Shown in pieces: positions 44,457 to 57,200 of a stretch of 64,000 bases of DNA. The notes under the pieces were generated by a model that worked only from the letters and a program-made list of their open reading frames with translations, had not been told where the DNA came from and did no database searches. Origin of the DNA: Angiostrongylus vasorum (Eukaryota; Nematoda; Chromadorea; Rhabditida; Metastrongylidae); contig JADANN010000417.1 of NCBI GenBank assembly GCA_018806985.1, forward strand, positions 744,001 to 808,000. The letters run 5' to 3'. Every line of letters begins with the position of its first letter. Positions within the stretch are counted from its first letter, which is position 1. The position numbers and the translations under genes are program-made.

Positions 44457-44750
44457 GCAAATAAAAAGTTAACATTGTCATTTCAACTACAACCTCAGCT
44501 TGAATAGGTTCACTGCCGATTTGGAGTGCCCAAATCAATTCCGTTGACGAATGATTACTGATTGCGCTTATCGATAAAGAACTAGCTGAGAGACAGGGAA
44601 AAACAAAAAACCCACGTGGTACGGTGGTGAACGCGTTAGCCTCCGAAAAGGGAATTAATGTGTTCTTCCCCCACCGCAGGCACCTGTGGTCCAGAGTTTT
44701 GCGGAAATCTCGGTACCATTGTGGTTACATCGATATCGTTATAGAAAATA
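44457..44750. mobile_element. Foldback family FB, partial copy
   Basis: AGGCAGCAAATAAAAAGTTA, CAGCTTGAATAGGTTCACTG, CTAGCTGAGAGACAGG and GGTCCAGAGTTTTGCGGAAA follow the order of the 32.4-32.7 kb copy. Confidence 0.68.
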
Positions 44751-44756
44751 CGACCA

Positions 44757-44792
44757 GGTTCTGAGGAAAGCGAAATCGCCGAAACGTCATCC
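44757..44792 (+). ncRNA. Hammerhead ribozyme motif, partly degraded
   Basis: GGTT-CTGAGGA-A-AGCG-AAAT-CGCC-GAAA-CGTC-ATCC. The core is intact, but stem II loses one pair and stem I pairs poorly. It heads the duplicated segment starting at 44.9 kb, as the motif at 24,338 does for the other copy. Confidence 0.6.
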
Positions 44793-44850
44793 ACCGAATC
44801 ACGGCAGCAACGAGAAGTAACACCAACTTCGCTTTAGCTCTGCGTAGGCA

Positions 44851-44852
<2 letters not shown>

Positions 44853-44896
<44 letters not shown>
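44853..44896. repeat. (AT)22 microsatellite
   Basis: A perfect 44 bp AT run between a ribozyme motif and a PLE-tail-like block (GGTTAATAGAAAACCGG). Confidence 0.95.
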
Positions 44897-44898
<2 letters not shown>

Positions 44899-44939
44899 AT
44901 TATTCTCTCCAAGGTTAATAGAAAACCGGTCTTTCGAGT

Positions 44940-46045
44940 TACACTTACTTCATTGGAGATCAAAGGCAGGTTGGATGGGACTCTATTTTCAATGGACTTC
45001 TCCTTCAGAGGATTTGCCTTTACCCTAAACCTACCCCGTAGAGCTTCTGGTTCGTGCCTTTTGGAAATCACTGTCGGCAGAGCATACTTAAGCGGTTCTT
45101 CTTTTTGCGGTCTTCCCTGCTCACATTTATTCGAAACATGTTTCTTACAGAGTTGTGTACCGCCTTTGCGTACGACAGGTAAGAAGAGAGAAAGTATGCT
45201 TCATTTTTTTTTGTTTACTTCGCTTCCGATACTATATGGTGAGCCAGTTGTTCTTGGAGGAGTTGATTTGAACGATCAAGAACGGAAACCAATTTTCTTT
45301 CGGATTTTCTCGGGTAAGTCTTATTTGCCCTGACTGTGCGCTCAACAACTCAACTCATTTTTTTTCATTCTACTGTTGTGTGAAGCAGATGACAATATAA
45401 CAGTCAGTGTATCTACAGTGGATTAGTGGCTGAGAATCAAGTGCTACTGCTTCCATTTTAGACACCAAGGAAATGGGAAGGCATAATGCCAGTGGCTGTC
45501 TTATTTCCAGTCCTCTCCTTTGTGCGTAAAATTAAGCAGCACAGTTCTCCTTTAACAGGGCCAAGAGGTGCTGAAATGACAATCCATACATGTCTGTCGC
45601 TCCTTTCACGTTGTGAAAGGAGTTCGGAGAATGGTTGAACTGCGGTTTTTGGATATTTTTGCGTAAAAGGCGTAGGAAGACTCCAACAGGTACGCATTGT
45701 TTCCATACGCGTTACGTTGACGGTCAAAAAAAATATTTTTGGTGTTAAGGTAGGCTGGAATGTTTTCTAACAACTGGGTGAGTATAAGAGTTTAAAGCCA
45801 CGTTATTCTTTCTGTTGACCCATATACACAGTTGATGATAGGTCCAACCTCGAGCAGTTATGACTGGATAGACAAAATGACATCAGTGTGTATTAACTCG
45901 TTCTAATAAGTAAGCGCTAAATGAAGCATGTGGTCATATCGATTTTAAGCGGAAAATAACCAATGTTTTTAAACCCTCCACGCAACCACTTCGACCCACT
46001 AATGGTGATACCCAAGTATTCAAGCACCCAACTAAGGAATTTACA
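44940..46045. repeat. Segmental duplicate, copy 2 (pairs with 24,480-26,165)
   Basis: Collinear with copy 1 but without its SINE-1 insertions. The minus strand keeps a 90-codon frame with KSIENRVPSNLPLISNEVSV, similar at residue level to copy 1. I cannot name the family. Confidence 0.68.
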
Positions 46046-46189
46046 ACCAGTGGTGAAAAACGCAGCTGTGTTTCTTCTCACACCTTCTTCATATTGTGTC
46101 CGATAAATTTTTAGCTCATTAGTTTTTGCATATACATGTGTATATGTATTTTTACAATTTATTTTACTTTACACGACTCACCTTTACGT

Positions 46190-46530
46190 CTACTGTGCGG
46201 ATCCCAGCATTTGTCACATTCGATTCGTTTCCTCGCATCCACTGTCGACGAAGATCTCCCTATTTTTACGTGTAGCTTCGGTTGTTGCTTGAGGATTTTC
46301 ATTTTATCTTGAATGTCGTAAAAGGCTGGCCGAGTCGGTTCTCACTGGAGCCCTGAGATAACAGGACTAGAGCGTTCCTATTGGATTGCAGAAAGCAATT
46401 TTTTTCCGGACCGGTCCGGTACCAATCTCTCGACCCATGAGGGATAAGAGACTTGGTGAGGCTCTAGAGGGATCGGAGCAGCACCTTGCATGTGATGACT
46501 GGCGTCGCTACTGTCGCTACTTGTGCTACA
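46190..46530 (-). mobile_element. SINE-2 copy
   Basis: The body matches the reverse complement of 5,440-5,620 (GCGGATCCCAGCATTTGTCAC). The tRNA-like head lies at its right (about 46,410-46,530), ending in a stretch related to the 61.9 kb copy (TCTCGACCCATGAGGGATAAG and CTTGGTGAGGC). Confidence 0.5.
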
Positions 46531-46689
46531 GGTTTATTTATGTAGACATAAATATGTGTTTCAAGTAAACACTCTAAACCACAAGTCAATGTTTTCTTCT
46601 TCGGAATTCGCGTAGTTGAACACAATGCTTATTAAACAGGGGCTAACGTTTCGTCTGTTTCGCCCCGTTTAATGTTTGGATTGCACATT

Positions 46690-47700
46690 CAGTTTCAGTT
46701 TAAGGCTTGTATTCACCGGCTATTCTTCAGGTATATTCATTGAACGCCCTAGATAAATGTGTTATGTGTGTATTGCGTCCACACTATTGGTTTTTGATGA
46801 GCAGGGTTTTCCTCTGATTTATGTGCCATCTTACCCATTTTCCCGCTTCATTGAGCTCATTGAACGTCGTCTCTGCTTCAGTGATATTCTGCCAAAAAAA
46901 TGATGATGATGGCGCAAAGCCCAAAACTTTATGAGGACCTCTTATCAATGGGTATTCCGTCGTCGTCCCAGTTGAGTGACTTTATAGTCTACTGCAGTGC
47001 TGCCGTAACTGCTTTATCATAAAGTGTCGTCTTAGCGAACGCCTTCTTTATGGGAATGGTAAAGGATCGATGAAAACGCTGTGTTTTTTGTAGTGCATTT
47101 AAAACAAATCGGACAGGCCTTCTCTTAAGTTTGAAAGTATTGGTGGAATCGCATTCACTTTGACTTGTCGAATGCAGTATCGTAGTCTACAATTCCTGCA
47201 GCAGGTGGTTAGTGGTACTGTTTGCACTCTTCTGTGATCTATATTATGATTTCGATGTGGTGCTTACTGTAAACTCTCAGCTGGAATCCTGCCTTCACAA
47301 ATGATTATGCCACCTTCAAGGGACTTGATGTGTGCAATAAGATAACGTTCGAGAAGAACTTGTGTATGGACATGTGGACTCAGTAAGCAAACAGGCTGGT
47401 AGTGGCAAGGATTCTTCTGGTCACTTTCCTTGGAAAGGAGTATGAAATATGCGTAAAGTCGTCCATTAGTCTAGGATCTTTCTCCTTTCGAAGGCTGATG
47501 TAGAGCGAATTGCCAAAAATCTATGCAAACCTAGCTCAGATAAAGTCAGCTGTAATACTTTCTTGATCTAGAGCGCTACTTGCTTTCGTCCGCAACAGGA
47601 GATAAGAAGGAAAGCCCATGATGGTTTCTTTCCAGCGGGAATTGTGAGATAATGGAGGAGATGGCGGAAGTGATTCCATTTCCGTTCATCGCGACCAATA
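46690..47700 (-). mobile_element. RTE-type LINE fragment, RT domain (duplicate of 30.9-31.9 kb)
   Basis: The minus strand carries a reverse-transcriptase reading: LRTKASSALDQESITADFI near 47,590, then a KDPRLMD segment, the DYDTAFDKSK-like first catalytic region near 47,180 and a degenerate catalytic block further 3'. It is collinear with 30,900-31,870, ending in the same ribozyme-like block (GGCGAAACAGACGAAACG on the minus strand near 46,660). Confidence 0.75.
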
Positions 47701-48213
47701 GCGCAACACTATTTCTTGGTATATCCCACAGCATTTCATCAGTTTTTTTCTCGGGATGCCTCCATGATTTTTCCGTGCGTACCGATTTAGACCTCCTTGC
47801 AATGGCATTCTACAACTAGAATTTATTGCGCGCTGTGTCAAGTGTACTGTATCAGAATCAAGCTCTGCTTTTCTTTTCTTCTCTGGCAACAGACGATCCC
47901 TAACATGCGACTAGAATTTCTTGGCCATAAAAATCCCGCAACAACAAGACTTTATGCGGGTGGTTGTTGCCGTACGAAACGGCAGTTCCTCCTAAATATA
48001 AAACTCTCACCAACACAGAAATAGATATTTTTTATGCTATTGGAAATCACCTACACTGCTTGAGTAAAATAAGCATTTTGCATTAGAATAAAAGAAGTTT
48101 TCACGAAATCATAGACAAAACTGCTAGGAAATAGGAAATGGAAAGAATTGACTATGACAATATTCCCAATACACAATCAGTAATGAAAAAAAGGATAAGT
48201 TCGACCGAATTTC
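47701..48213. other. No gene recognised; 3' flank of the Srt gene
   Basis: No canonical AATAAA was firmly assigned. Open frames here carry no motif. Confidence 0.4.
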
Positions 48214-51200
48214 TTAGCCTTCAGTGCCTGGAGTTTTAGACGTGTTTCTGGTCCTTGGCGCCACAGAATGTTGTCGCTTATGAATTCTCAGCATTTGAAG
48301 AACTTCACGTTGAATGGTCTTATTCAAGAGAAGATACACGAATGCCGGAAATCCTGAAATCGTAAGTAATGACATTCTTATTTTTGGCATCGGAAAACTA
48401 AAGATTCCGATTTCATCCCACAAAGTGCCATAAAGGAAATCGTAAAAGGCACATCATTTACTGTTACCGTGACCGAGTTGCCAACACACGTGACCGACTA
48501 AGACGAAAGAAGGCGGCGTGTAGAAGAACTGCATGTATACGTAAATCACTGACGCCAAAAGGTTTGCGAAGCAAATTAACGATGATTGAATGAAAAACTG
48601 CAACAAGTGGCCCAAAAATTGACAATCATTAACAGTTTTGTTTTTTCAATGAAAAGTGAAGATTGCGATCTCCCAAGGTTCTGTTTTTGCACCCAAATTT
48701 CACTGTGGTCGAATTTATTCCAAAAATTTCTTATGCACCTTCAGCTCTTTGCCCCTTAATGAAAAAATCTGACGTGAAGCGCTAAAGCTAGTCAGGGCAC
48801 ATTCTAGAATGGTCTTCTTTTCAGTTATGCTTCTCACTAAATCATCTCAAGTGCTTCACGTAACAAATTTCCTTCTGAAGTCACCTCTCCTCCCATTCTT
48901 CTCCGTTTTCTTTTTTGAAAGCAAAAGTTTTCAGAAAACAACGCTCACCGATTTTTGTGCCCAAGACAATCCGTTGCTCATTTGTAAATTACGTAAGAGT
49001 TCCTTAGAGTATACTATGTATATCAGGGTGGTCACCACAACAACGAGGAGGTTGTTGGCTGTATGTGGATAGTTGTAGTACTGAAAAAACAAACGAAACC
49101 CTTCAAGATTCTATTTATGATTTTAAATTCATTTATATTCGCTGTTTCTTTTTTTGAAAACACATTTTCCAAAACATCAACAAATTAGCTCAGCTACCAG
49201 CTTTTACTAAACCCGAATTGTTTGCGTAGACAATTCGCAACGACATTTTTTAATAGATTATCTTCTGAACTATGCCTCTTTCTAGTACTACTAAATTTGT
49301 TAATAGAAGACAGTAAGACATTAGGAAAGTCCAACTAAATCCCCAAATATCTACTTGCCCTCTGGCATACTTGTTTCACCGTTGCTTAGTTTCAGTGCTT
49401 TTTTAATATTTTCTTTAAAGTAACAACCTTTCCACATACATTTTCAGTGTTGCTGTGTGGTGCAAAAGTTGTAAAAAACCAAGCCATATGATCTGAATTG
49501 AATAGAACAGGTGGTGTATAAAGTATGAAGTATAGGCAGTAGATGAACGGAATCAGAAAGAACCAAATAGGTGCGCTTGTTTCCGAATAGCTGAATGAGA
49601 TAAACATCACTCACAAAGAAGAGAAATGTCCAGTGGACACACAATGCTTTAACAAACTATGTTGACTGTTGTGTTCATTTGCACAACAAACAAACAAGAC
49701 AACGTGTACCTAAGTCAGAAAAGCTGTATGTCATCAAGGAGCCTAAGACCAAGTTCTAGTTCAGGTTTCAAGTCCTATTTCGTGAAGTATTCCTTAACGC
49801 TCTCGCAACAAGTGATGTCTATGGAGATGACCTCCATAGGTTCCACTAAGATTTTGGTGTCTATTTTAATACTAGATCTGCTTTTGCATACTTTTTGTGA
49901 CCAATCAGTAGCTTATAAAAACATAATTGTTATGTTGAGTGTTGGACTGCAAAGGTACCATTGTACACTTAGAAATGTACAAAAAACCCTTTCGCATGCG
50001 GATTCGTTGACCAGAACTTTTAGTGGTAATCGTCTATTATTTAAACTCTATTTAGCAGGTTAGCCATGGCTATCATATAGAGTGTTTGAGTATAAAAAAT
50101 GCCGGAGCAGAGACACATAAGATGCAAATAACTCAAAAGATGGACTTTCTGTAAACCTCGGCATAATGGTCGATGTATATGTACTTATGCATAAGGGCGC
50201 GCGTGGCCCAGTGGTCGGAGGCGGCCTGCAACACATATGTGGAATCGACCCCAGCGCTCATGGTCCACAAAGCCTTCCATCCCTCCGGGGTCGTCAAATT
50301 GGAACCAGAGTTGTCTGGGAGGATAGCAGCGCTGGCTCGTTACATCGGTAGGCCACCGCGAGTTATTGCAAAGGCCAGATAATCATTCAATCACCTCCAA
50401 ACGATACTTAATGAAGTCGAATGCATAGCGCCTCCCTCAGAGATTGATTAACTTGTCCGAAAGCTTTGTCCTTTTTTTTTAATGTCCTTACGAACTGTAT
50501 TTATTTAGCTGAGGCGACGTTGGTATAGATCTCCTTCTTGTTGTTGCTGTCGTTGTTCAATGGTTGATGTTTCGGCGACTTCGCCTTCCCCAGAACCTAG
50601 ACCTGCCATATCGAACAGTAGCCTCACAACTCGGTGAATTTCGTAGTGCTAATGAAGATCCAGCATATGAAGAGACGCGAATTTTGAAAAACAACGCATC
50701 GTGCCATTGAACCACACCTGTATTGTTCACGTGGCATGATGACTGGGGGATCCGTATGCAGCCATATCACGTGTGATAGTGATGCATTTGTTTTTCCGGT
50801 TCATTTTTGGACTTTTGATATTTATCCAAAACGTCTCAAGAGTCTTGCGCGATGATGTTTTCGATTCCTGCGCTAGAGCCAAGACACTCACTTCAAAATC
50901 ATCGCCGTTGTGCTTTTGCGAACTATTTGTACCTAGAGGAGTGCTTTGACGAATTTTAGCTTTTCCATCTAGGTGTTCTTTTGTGCGGACACAAAGCGGT
51001 CTACCCACTTCTCCAATGTATTCCTCATCACATGACCTACATGAGATAAAGTAGATTGTACGTGAACACGTTCAGTCCTCGTCGCTCCCTTTAGGGCAGA
51101 TTACGAACTTTCTGAGGGGCACAAACGCTCATGGTACTGGGTAAGAGAGGTCACTAACCGTCGCATAACTTTCGAGACCATTTCTTCTAAGGCAGCTCTT

Positions 51201-54200
51201 AATGGCGCAAATTAATTCGTTTATTATGAAGGGTAGAATGAAAAAAAATCTTATTTAGGTTTGAAAGATCATTTTTTAAGGAATAAGCCTACCTTTTGGT
51301 CTAACCCGAGTGGCTTCTTCGTAGCCATTGGGAATGGCTATTTTTCGTGGCAACTTTAGAGACCCTTCCATTTCCTTTTCTGCTGTACACACATTTCTAA
51401 CTGTTTGATACATGCTTTTCATGATAGCTTTTTTTCATTTGTGAAGGATGAGAAGAAAGGCGGTGCAGTAGTATATTTTTTTACTACGTGGTTTTCGATG
51501 CCTCTCGGTTTACCGCCTCATTGTGGCTGTGAGATGTTCCTGGGTGTCGGGCTGCGATGTACAGCGGTGGGATTCGTCCCCCCAACAGGGTCTCCCAAGC
51601 TGGGAAGGAGTCCGGCGTTTCCATCAGGAAGCCTAGCTAAGAGTAAACCACTACCAGGATCCACCACCGTCTTGGTATCAAAGCCGCGTGGTGGTAAATC
51701 TCGCTCTGATCCACAAGGGCTGGGACTGTCTGTCGTGGTGACGACCTGGGGCAGACTTTGGCCAGGCTGTCCATTTGATGCCAGGGAACCACAATGGCTT
51801 AACAAGCTAATCTCCGAAAATTGTGGTTATGCTGGGACCCGCACATTTAGTGAGGATGGGCCATTTAAGTATCAAGTAACTAAGTAAGTTTTCGATACAA
51901 TTTTATTATGTAGTCACTTTCTAAAAGCTTTATTTGGATGTCTAGGAATGGTTCCCATTCCTCGGTTGGATTTTTTTTGCGTAAATTTTGCATACTTCGA
52001 GTGTACGTTCAACAATTTGAAACGTTCGTCCATCCGTTCTTTTGTGGAACAGAGAACAAAGCAGTCGTGTATATCGACAGTAGAGGCGGACATTTTTTTT
52101 AATCGCATGCCCATAGGTGGATCTCACTCATCATTCCTTGTGAATAAACAAAGGGTGGTCCAACAGCACGGTGGGTAGTTGTTGAAAATTGATGTCTCTT
52201 CATGTGCTGGATCTTCGTTAGTACTAAGGAATTTACCGAATTGTAGGGCTACCATTACATATGGTAAGTCGAGGCTTTGAGGAAGACGAAGTGGTCAAAT
52301 GGTGAGCCATTGAACAACGATAATAACAACAATAGAGGATCTATACCAACCCCGCGTCACTAAATAAAGACAGTTCGTAAGAAAATATAAACGGAAGTTG
52401 CAAATGCTTCCATATGTTGACATTGTTATGTCTGTATGACTGACCATAGCAACATGCGCTAAATACCACCATAAATACCCTTTTTTACCCATAGGGACGA
52501 TAGAGCGAAGATATCTTTTATAAATCTGTCGTGTTCACAACCCATCATATTCTCTAGTTATCGGAAATGATATAGTTTATCGTTAAAAAGCAGTAATTCC
52601 GTCAAGGCTAGAAGAAAGGCGTCACCCAATGCGACAGAGAAGTGAATCTAGGCATTGTCGGGAGAGTGCTAAAAAGAATTACACCCACTACTGTCACTTT
52701 CTGACGATGTTATATGGAAAAATATCAAAAACTGTAGAGGGGATAGGAATAAAGTTTTCGGTTTTGACCAATATTTCCATAGGCACTTTGCATTCTACAA
52801 CCTTATGATTTGCCTGAATGCGTATGTGGCTCTCACAATGGGCCTGCGATTGTATGAAATCAATGTTTGTGTAATCTTAAAGAAATTCGTTAGCAGTTTG
52901 GCCACCCTGTAGCAGTGAGAACGTGGTTATCCTAAGGGAGAAAAACCATACTGATCTTCAATCCTGGTATTCTCGTGGATAAAAAAATACATTTCGATAA
53001 TGGCGAACCGTTTGCTTCAACTGTTTATTTGACACGTCCAGAAACCGATTAACTGCTAGCAGCAGGCAGTTCATGCATGCCCAACACCATAGACCTGCAA
53101 AGTGCGAAAAAATCGGCCGAACTGCATGTGAATCCAATTCGAATAAAACTCAACTGATTAGTGCTTAACAGTCGTTGCCTATGCTTTTTCCATTATTATA
53201 TAATTCAACATAGAGTAAAGGAAGCTAATCAAGCTGCTTTGTGGTAGTACGCCAAATCTTCAAACTCTACATTGCAAAATAATTGGGCGATTATGGTTGG
53301 AGGGTCCCTCCTTTGCTTAAGGTTTACTTTTTCCCTTTTTTGATGTTATTTCACATAGTCTGTCTCCACGTCTATTTTGCGAATCCCAGCACTTCTTCTA
53401 TCCGATTCGTTTTTCCGCTTCCGTAATCCATGAAGGAGTTCGAACTTTTTATTAGGCTGCTGCTTAGGTATTGTTCCTTCATTGCAAATGTGTTGAACGC
53501 TGGTCAGGTCCATTCTCCTTGGAGGCTTGAGATAGCCAGCTAGATGTTCCAAATTCCACTGCAGGAAGTGGAGTGTTTCCAGACGAGTCTAGTATCAGTT
53601 TCCTGACCCCGGTGGGTTAAAAGTTTTGCTGAACCCGGGGGTGGATCGAGAGAGCACGGTGCTGGTGGGATGCAGCATCACTCCCACTGCACCAATCGCT
53701 TCCCCTAGTTTTCTTTTACTATTTTCTAACAGTTTTTTTCGACGCTTATGCATTTTTTTTCAGGAAATTATTGAGCAGGGAACTTACCGAGACCCATGGA
53801 ACCGGCGATATATATCAGTTTCGGAGAGTAACAGTAGTTAGCTCCAATAATCCAAAAGTAGCCAGTCAATAATGAATTCACCGTAAGAGCCGCCATGTCG
53901 TTAACACCTTTAGAAAAGTACTTAGTATCTATTTTCAATATAATTCCGCAAGAAAGATCTTAACAGACAAAAGACAATGTAAAAACTGACATTGTTAAAT
54001 TGCAAAGTCCATGCCGGTAATAACTCTGCTGAGACATATCGCCTCAACCGGTCTTCTTTAGCATTTCAACTAAAAACCTACTACTCCAAGAACTCCTACC
54101 AAGAGTTTTTTATTCACAGAGGAGCCTATGACAGCGCTCAATTAGGCTTAAATCTTTGGTGGCTTATTAAGCTTCTTCTCATATCAGAAAGATGTCTTTG

Positions 54201-57200
54201 CTCATAGTCCCAACGATGATTTTTTTCTGACTTGTAACGGCATTGAGCATAAACCGAACTTATGGAGACCTTAAAACTCTCAAACAACAAACGTTTTTGC
54301 ATTTACTGCCAGAAAAATGTTATTTGGTGCGCCAATTGCTATCCTGAGCACCATTCCACTTCCGTAGTGTTTACACTTTCTTCCTGAGAACTGTTTCAGA
54401 AAAATGGTGTGAACTCTGGGTAATTTATGCGTTGTAAACTCGCATATTTCAAGGGAGAATAATGGTCATGGGCGAGTTGCATAGTTGCGTATTATTTTTT
54501 GGAACAAAGATTTAGAATTTAGGTCTTGTTTGCTGTTTTTATCCCATTTCGAAACATCCACGGAAACATTTCGTTAACACGTTCTCGTCAATGAGAGTTT
54601 TTTTGATGATTTTTTCATTTACTCGAACGCTTTAATGAAATGAGGATGGAGTGACTCTTTCTTTGTATGCTCTTTCTCTAAGAGCTTCAAGTGCATCTTC
54701 TTCGAAAATGTTTTTTCATTTCAAATTCACTCAAGGTTGACGAAGCTCGAAAAAGTCCAAATTTTCAATTCACCAAAAAGCGCAGCGACAACCATAGATG
54801 TACTTTGTGTATTTGAGGATATCAGGTTATCACTAGGTCTACAAAACCTGACTTGTTCAACCGCTTAGCTTTTTCGAGAGAAACGAACATTGACAGGAAA
54901 AGGCAGAGGAAATTTTCAAAGGGCTCAAAAATGTCAGAATCACTTCGTGGTTTGAATGAAAAAGAAGATTTGTATAGACTTCAACGATTAGTTGCGTGTT
55001 AGCTTGGATAAGCCTATTCAAAGTTGAAAGACGAAATCTTCCCTGGTCTTCTATAGAAGTATCACGTATCGCGAATAGTTCAATCACTGGCAGTGAAGTA
55101 GGCGGTTGTGCTTATTTTTCTTCAACATTTTTGCTCCTGCACAACAGCTTCCATTTCTGCTTGGTCGAATTATTCGCCCTTTGCTCCCTACATCCTCTTT
55201 TTCTCTCAATTCTAGAAACAAAAACGTTCCGTCACATTACCTAAGGCGATCATGATTTTATAGCAAGACAGACGGCTGTGCTGTTTTCGCATCATAACGG
55301 TCAGCACAATGGAGTAGACGAGCTGAAATCGTCAGAATCATGAATTCACAGTGAGAGTAGATATTAGATGGAGGATAATTTTCGATGTTAGGTAATTTCG
55401 CTCAAGGAAACTTCATGAGGAAGATAGTTAGTTCTTGTTTTTCTACATGGACAGTTTTTCGTATATTTTGGAAGTCCTAACAGTTCTTCCACATGATTCA
55501 TCATTTAGCACTCGTCGTCCAAAAGAAAGTCGTGGAATTTTAGCATCAGTCGGCTGGTAAGTTAACATTTTCTCCTATACAAGAATGTCGTTGGACGATC
55601 GTTTAGTAGATTTTCCCGGAAATCATGGTGCAGCTGCACTAGGGTGAGTTATCCAACTTCGGAGAAATGTTAGACTAACTTTAACTAGGACCATGGTCAA
55701 ATCAGAAAAAAATGTGTATTATTGCACAGCACCTCTGGCCACTGCGCTCCCAGCGCTTCTGCTTTTCTTACGGATATAATCTCCACGTATGATTGGTTGA
55801 CCTGGACAACATGCTGGTGCATATCCTCCAGAGAGGTACTGTTTATGGTTTGATTTGCGTAGTCCGACTAGGTACTATGTGCATCGGTTACATTTTTTAA
55901 TGAGGTTACTTCAGAGCTTTCTCATATGTGCACAACATGTTAGCCGTCCTATACCAGTCTATCTGCATCTCAAATAAATGGAGAGGATCTGGAAACGCCC
56001 ACGACCAACCACAGAATTTCCAGCAATGTTTAGCTGTTTCCCACGATGGAAACTCATTTTGCCCTTTATCTTCTGTAAATGTTATTTTCCAAGATGTTTT
56101 CCAAACCGACTGAATTACTTGTTCACGTATAACAAAGAACTTTATGATTAGTGGTCCATTCATCTTTAATCGTCCTTCATAGCTTCATTGGTTTTCATGA
56201 GCTTTGTCTTTTCTGATACTCTAATTGCCGCATTATGCCATTTAACTCCACGCTGAACTGCTATTATTCGATTGTTTTCTCTTCTTCGCTGATAACTTTC
56301 GAAGGAACGACGATATCGAAGGCAAAAAAGGATTTGATAAGATGTTTCCATTAGTGCTTTCGTTTCTTTTCATGCCAATTGAGAAGATCCATTATCCGAT
56401 ACAATACGGCAGTAAACAAGTTTGGCCAGATGATGCTGTTGTCTACATCCTTTTCTTCCGTAAATGGTAAGGAGGCGAGGGAAAAAGCGGTCGACTAGAG
56501 TTTTTGCGCAACAAGCGTCGCTTCTTTTGTGAAAAAGTACAAAGTGTAATTCGCCATTCGCTGCTTAAGGCTTTTTTTGTAGCTGACGAATATTATAACC
56601 ACAGAGAGCAAGCACTCTCGACAACCCAATATGACTGTGGCATTTCAGAAACACAATAGTTTAACTAAGCGAACTTCATCGAAATTTTCTTCATACGTAA
56701 TGAGGGGATATTCTTGAGAAATATACCGTGAATTTTGGAAAACAAAAGCTTATTATTGTAGCTCCAAAGAATCACTTCTCAGGCATAAAATGACCGCGTG
56801 CGCTATCCACTTCACCCTATAAACTTGAAAGTACCTTGCCACGTAGTTTGCGAAAAAATTCTCTACTTATTAACCTTCGTAGTAAATGGACAGCGTAGGT
56901 TGGCTGAACTATGTATTCAATGAAATTGGATTTCATTGTATAAAATTCTCTCATTTCTAGAACCTTTATTCCTATTTACAAATTAAGATGGAAGAATTTG
57001 GAGTGACTTGTCCTCAGTATGGGGGGTCAAATGCGGGGAAAAAAAGGAGAAAACTAAGCAGATCTCTTTCGTTGTTGTAAAAAATACCGCAAGGTTTAGG
57101 GTAAAAATTCAACTATTGTTAGAGAGCAATGAAATACCAATATAAAGTTCACATGTATCGCTAATGGGTTCTCAGCTTAATGTCGTTCGCTCTTCATCAA

